DNA of 64,000 bases from Phyllobacterium phragmitis (lineage in GTDB: Bacteria > Pseudomonadota > Alphaproteobacteria > Rhizobiales > Rhizobiaceae), in NCBI RefSeq assembly GCF_002980495.1, contig NZ_PVBR01000004.1, positions 186,001-250,000 on the forward strand, written 5' to 3'. The notes beneath the pieces are model-generated. The model saw only the letters and a program-made list of their open reading frames with translations, was not told the DNA's origin and searched no databases. The position numbers and the translations under genes are program-made. Position 1 is the stretch's first letter. Each line of letters starts with the position of its first letter. Below, one piece after another: positions 62,962 through 64,000 of this stretch.

Positions 62962-64000
62962 ATGACAACATTTTCTCCCCGCGAGATCGTTTCCGAACTC
63001 GACCGCTTCATCATCGGGCAAAAAGACGCCAAGCGCGCCGTGGCCATCGCGCTGCGCAACCGCTGGCGCCGGCAGCAGCTCGAAGGGCAGATGCGCGAAG
63101 AGGTCATGCCGAAGAACATCCTGATGATCGGCCCGACGGGCGTCGGCAAGACGGAGATATCCCGCCGCCTGGCCAAGCTCGCCGGCGCGCCCTTCATCAA
63201 GGTCGAAGCGACGAAATTCACCGAAGTCGGCTATGTCGGCCGCGATGTCGAACAGATCATCCGCGATCTGGTCGAGGTCGCCATCGGCCTGGTGCGCGAG
63301 AAGAAGCGCGAGGAGGTCAAGGCCAAGGCGCATCTCAACGCGGAAGATCGCGTGCTCGACGCGCTCGTCGGCAAGACGGCGAGCCCAGCCACGCGCGACT
63401 CGTTCCGCAAGAAGCTGCGCGACGGCCTGCTCGACGACAAGGAGATCGAGGTCGAGGTCGCCGACACCGGTTCCGGCATCCCCAATTTCGAGATACCGGG
63501 AATGCCGGGCGCCAATATCGGCGTGCTCAATCTCGGCGACATGCTGGGCAAGGCGATGGGCGGGCGCACCAAGATGCGCAAGACGACGGTAAAGGAATCC
63601 TACGGTCTGCTCATCAACGACGAATCCGACAAGCTGCTCGATCAGGAACAGGTGGTGCAGGAAGCGTTGCGCTCCACCGAAGATGACGGCATCGTCTTCC
63701 TCGACGAGATCGACAAGATCGCGGCGCGGGATGGCGGCGGAGGTGCAGGCGTCTCGCGCGAAGGCGTGCAGCGCGATCTCCTGCCGCTGGTCGAGGGCAC
63801 CACGGTCGCGACGAAATACGGTCCGATCAAGACGGATCACATCCTGTTCATCGCATCGGGCGCGTTCCATGTGTCCAAACCCTCGGACCTTCTTCCCGAG
63901 CTTCAGGGCCGCCTGCCGATCCGCGTCGAACTCAGCGCCCTGACACGCGAGGATTTCCGCAGCATCCTGACGGAAACGGAAGCAAGCCTGATCAAGCAGT
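62962..64000 (+). CDS. hslU: HslU: ATPase subunit of the HslVU protease (runs off the right edge)
   Basis: About 346 codons are present from ATG 62962 ([20 protein letters not shown]). Walker A is [17 protein letters not shown] and Walker [36 protein letters not shown] is typical of HslU, as is the I-domain between them (about 110-235). HslU unfolds substrates and feeds them to HslV. About 90 C-terminal residues, including sensor 2, lie beyond the window. The 224-base gap to hslV contains no gene I can support. Confidence 0.95.
   Translation, partial: MTTFSPREIVSELDRFIIGQKDAKRAVAIALRNRWRRQQLEGQMREEVMPKNILMIGPTGVGKTEISRRLAKLAGAPFIKVEATKFTEVGYVGRDVEQIIRDLVEVAIGLVREKKREEVKAKAHLNAEDRVLDALVGKTASPATRDSFRKKLRDGLLDDKEIEVEVADTGSGIPNFEIPGMPGANIGVLNLGDMLGKAMGGRTKMRKTTVKESYGLLINDESDKLLDQEQVVQEALRSTEDDGIVFLDEIDKIAARDGGGGAGVSREGVQRDLLPLVEGTTVATKYGPIKTDHILFIASGAFHVSKPSDLLPELQGRLPIRVELSALTREDFRSILTETEASLIKQ

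Noticed and set aside
1-64000. tRNA/rRNA genes, CRISPR arrays, insertion sequences, prophage or conjugative genes
   Set aside because: Intergenic gaps were read for cloverleaf ends, regularly spaced direct repeats and transposase or integrase motifs; none was found. The only mobile-looking DNA is the palindromic repeats.

Overview
The window is about 60% GC chromosomal DNA from an alphaproteobacterium, almost certainly of the order Hyphomicrobiales (Rhizobiales; Brucella/Ochrobactrum, Phyllobacterium and Rhizobium relatives). The grounds are gene content and order: chvI-chvG-hprK-EIIA-HPr with divergent pckA, divL-tsaE-murU-addB-addA-trxA, trpF-trpB-trpA-accD-folC, and hisB-DUF2628-hisH-hisA-hisF-hisE-coaA beside hslVU. 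Family and product calls come from reading translated motifs; no database search was run.

Layout. 1-8277 is the edge of an exopolysaccharide locus: a truncated Wzz/ExoP-type gene, a Wzx-type flippase, an acetyltransferase-like gene, a secreted glycoside hydrolase coupled to a GT2 glycosyltransferase, a CelD/BcsL-type protein and a Wza-type export lipoprotein. 8284-10580 is a CaiB-type CoA transferase coupled to a solute-binding-like protein without a signal peptide. 10894-13529 is arginine catabolism (ocd-arginase) with a divergent Lrp/AsnC regulator. 13804-17349 is a SitABCD-type metal transporter behind candidate metal-regulator boxes. 17475-18563 is ada.

18682-25309 (minus strand) is the translation block infC, methyltransferase, rpmI, rplT, pheS, an AT-rich foreign-looking gene, pheT. 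infC starts with ATT. 25624-29654 holds an alpha/beta hydrolase, a BenE-type transporter, a DUF2852 protein, a YgjP-type metalloprotease and a YdcF-family protein. 29708-35333 is trpF-trpB-unknown-trpA-accD-folC. 35448-47490 (minus) is divL, a TsaE-AmgK fusion, murU, addB, addA and trxA. 47812-53411 (minus) is ahcY, then HPr and EIIA of a regulatory PTS, hprK and the ChvG/ChvI two-component system, divergent from pckA (53766-55376). 55494-57165 carries arfB, a BON-LysM protein and alkB. 57336-61967 (minus) is the histidine operon with coaA. 62183-64000 is hslV and the start of hslU.

The most unusual items are: (i) a mobile palindromic repeat that has entered addA in frame and is translated as about 39 extra residues, with a second, oppositely oriented copy upstream of pheS; (ii) a low-GC gene between pheS and pheT whose product resembles the nucleoside deoxyribosyltransferase/TIR-like fold, a possible solitary defence or NAD/nucleotide-processing protein; (iii) a TsaE-AmgK fusion in a cell-wall recycling operon; (iv) an AccD with no zinc-finger cysteines; and (v) several candidate operators upstream of sitA, ahcY, ada and ocd/lrp. 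No tRNA, rRNA, CRISPR array, insertion sequence or prophage was seen.
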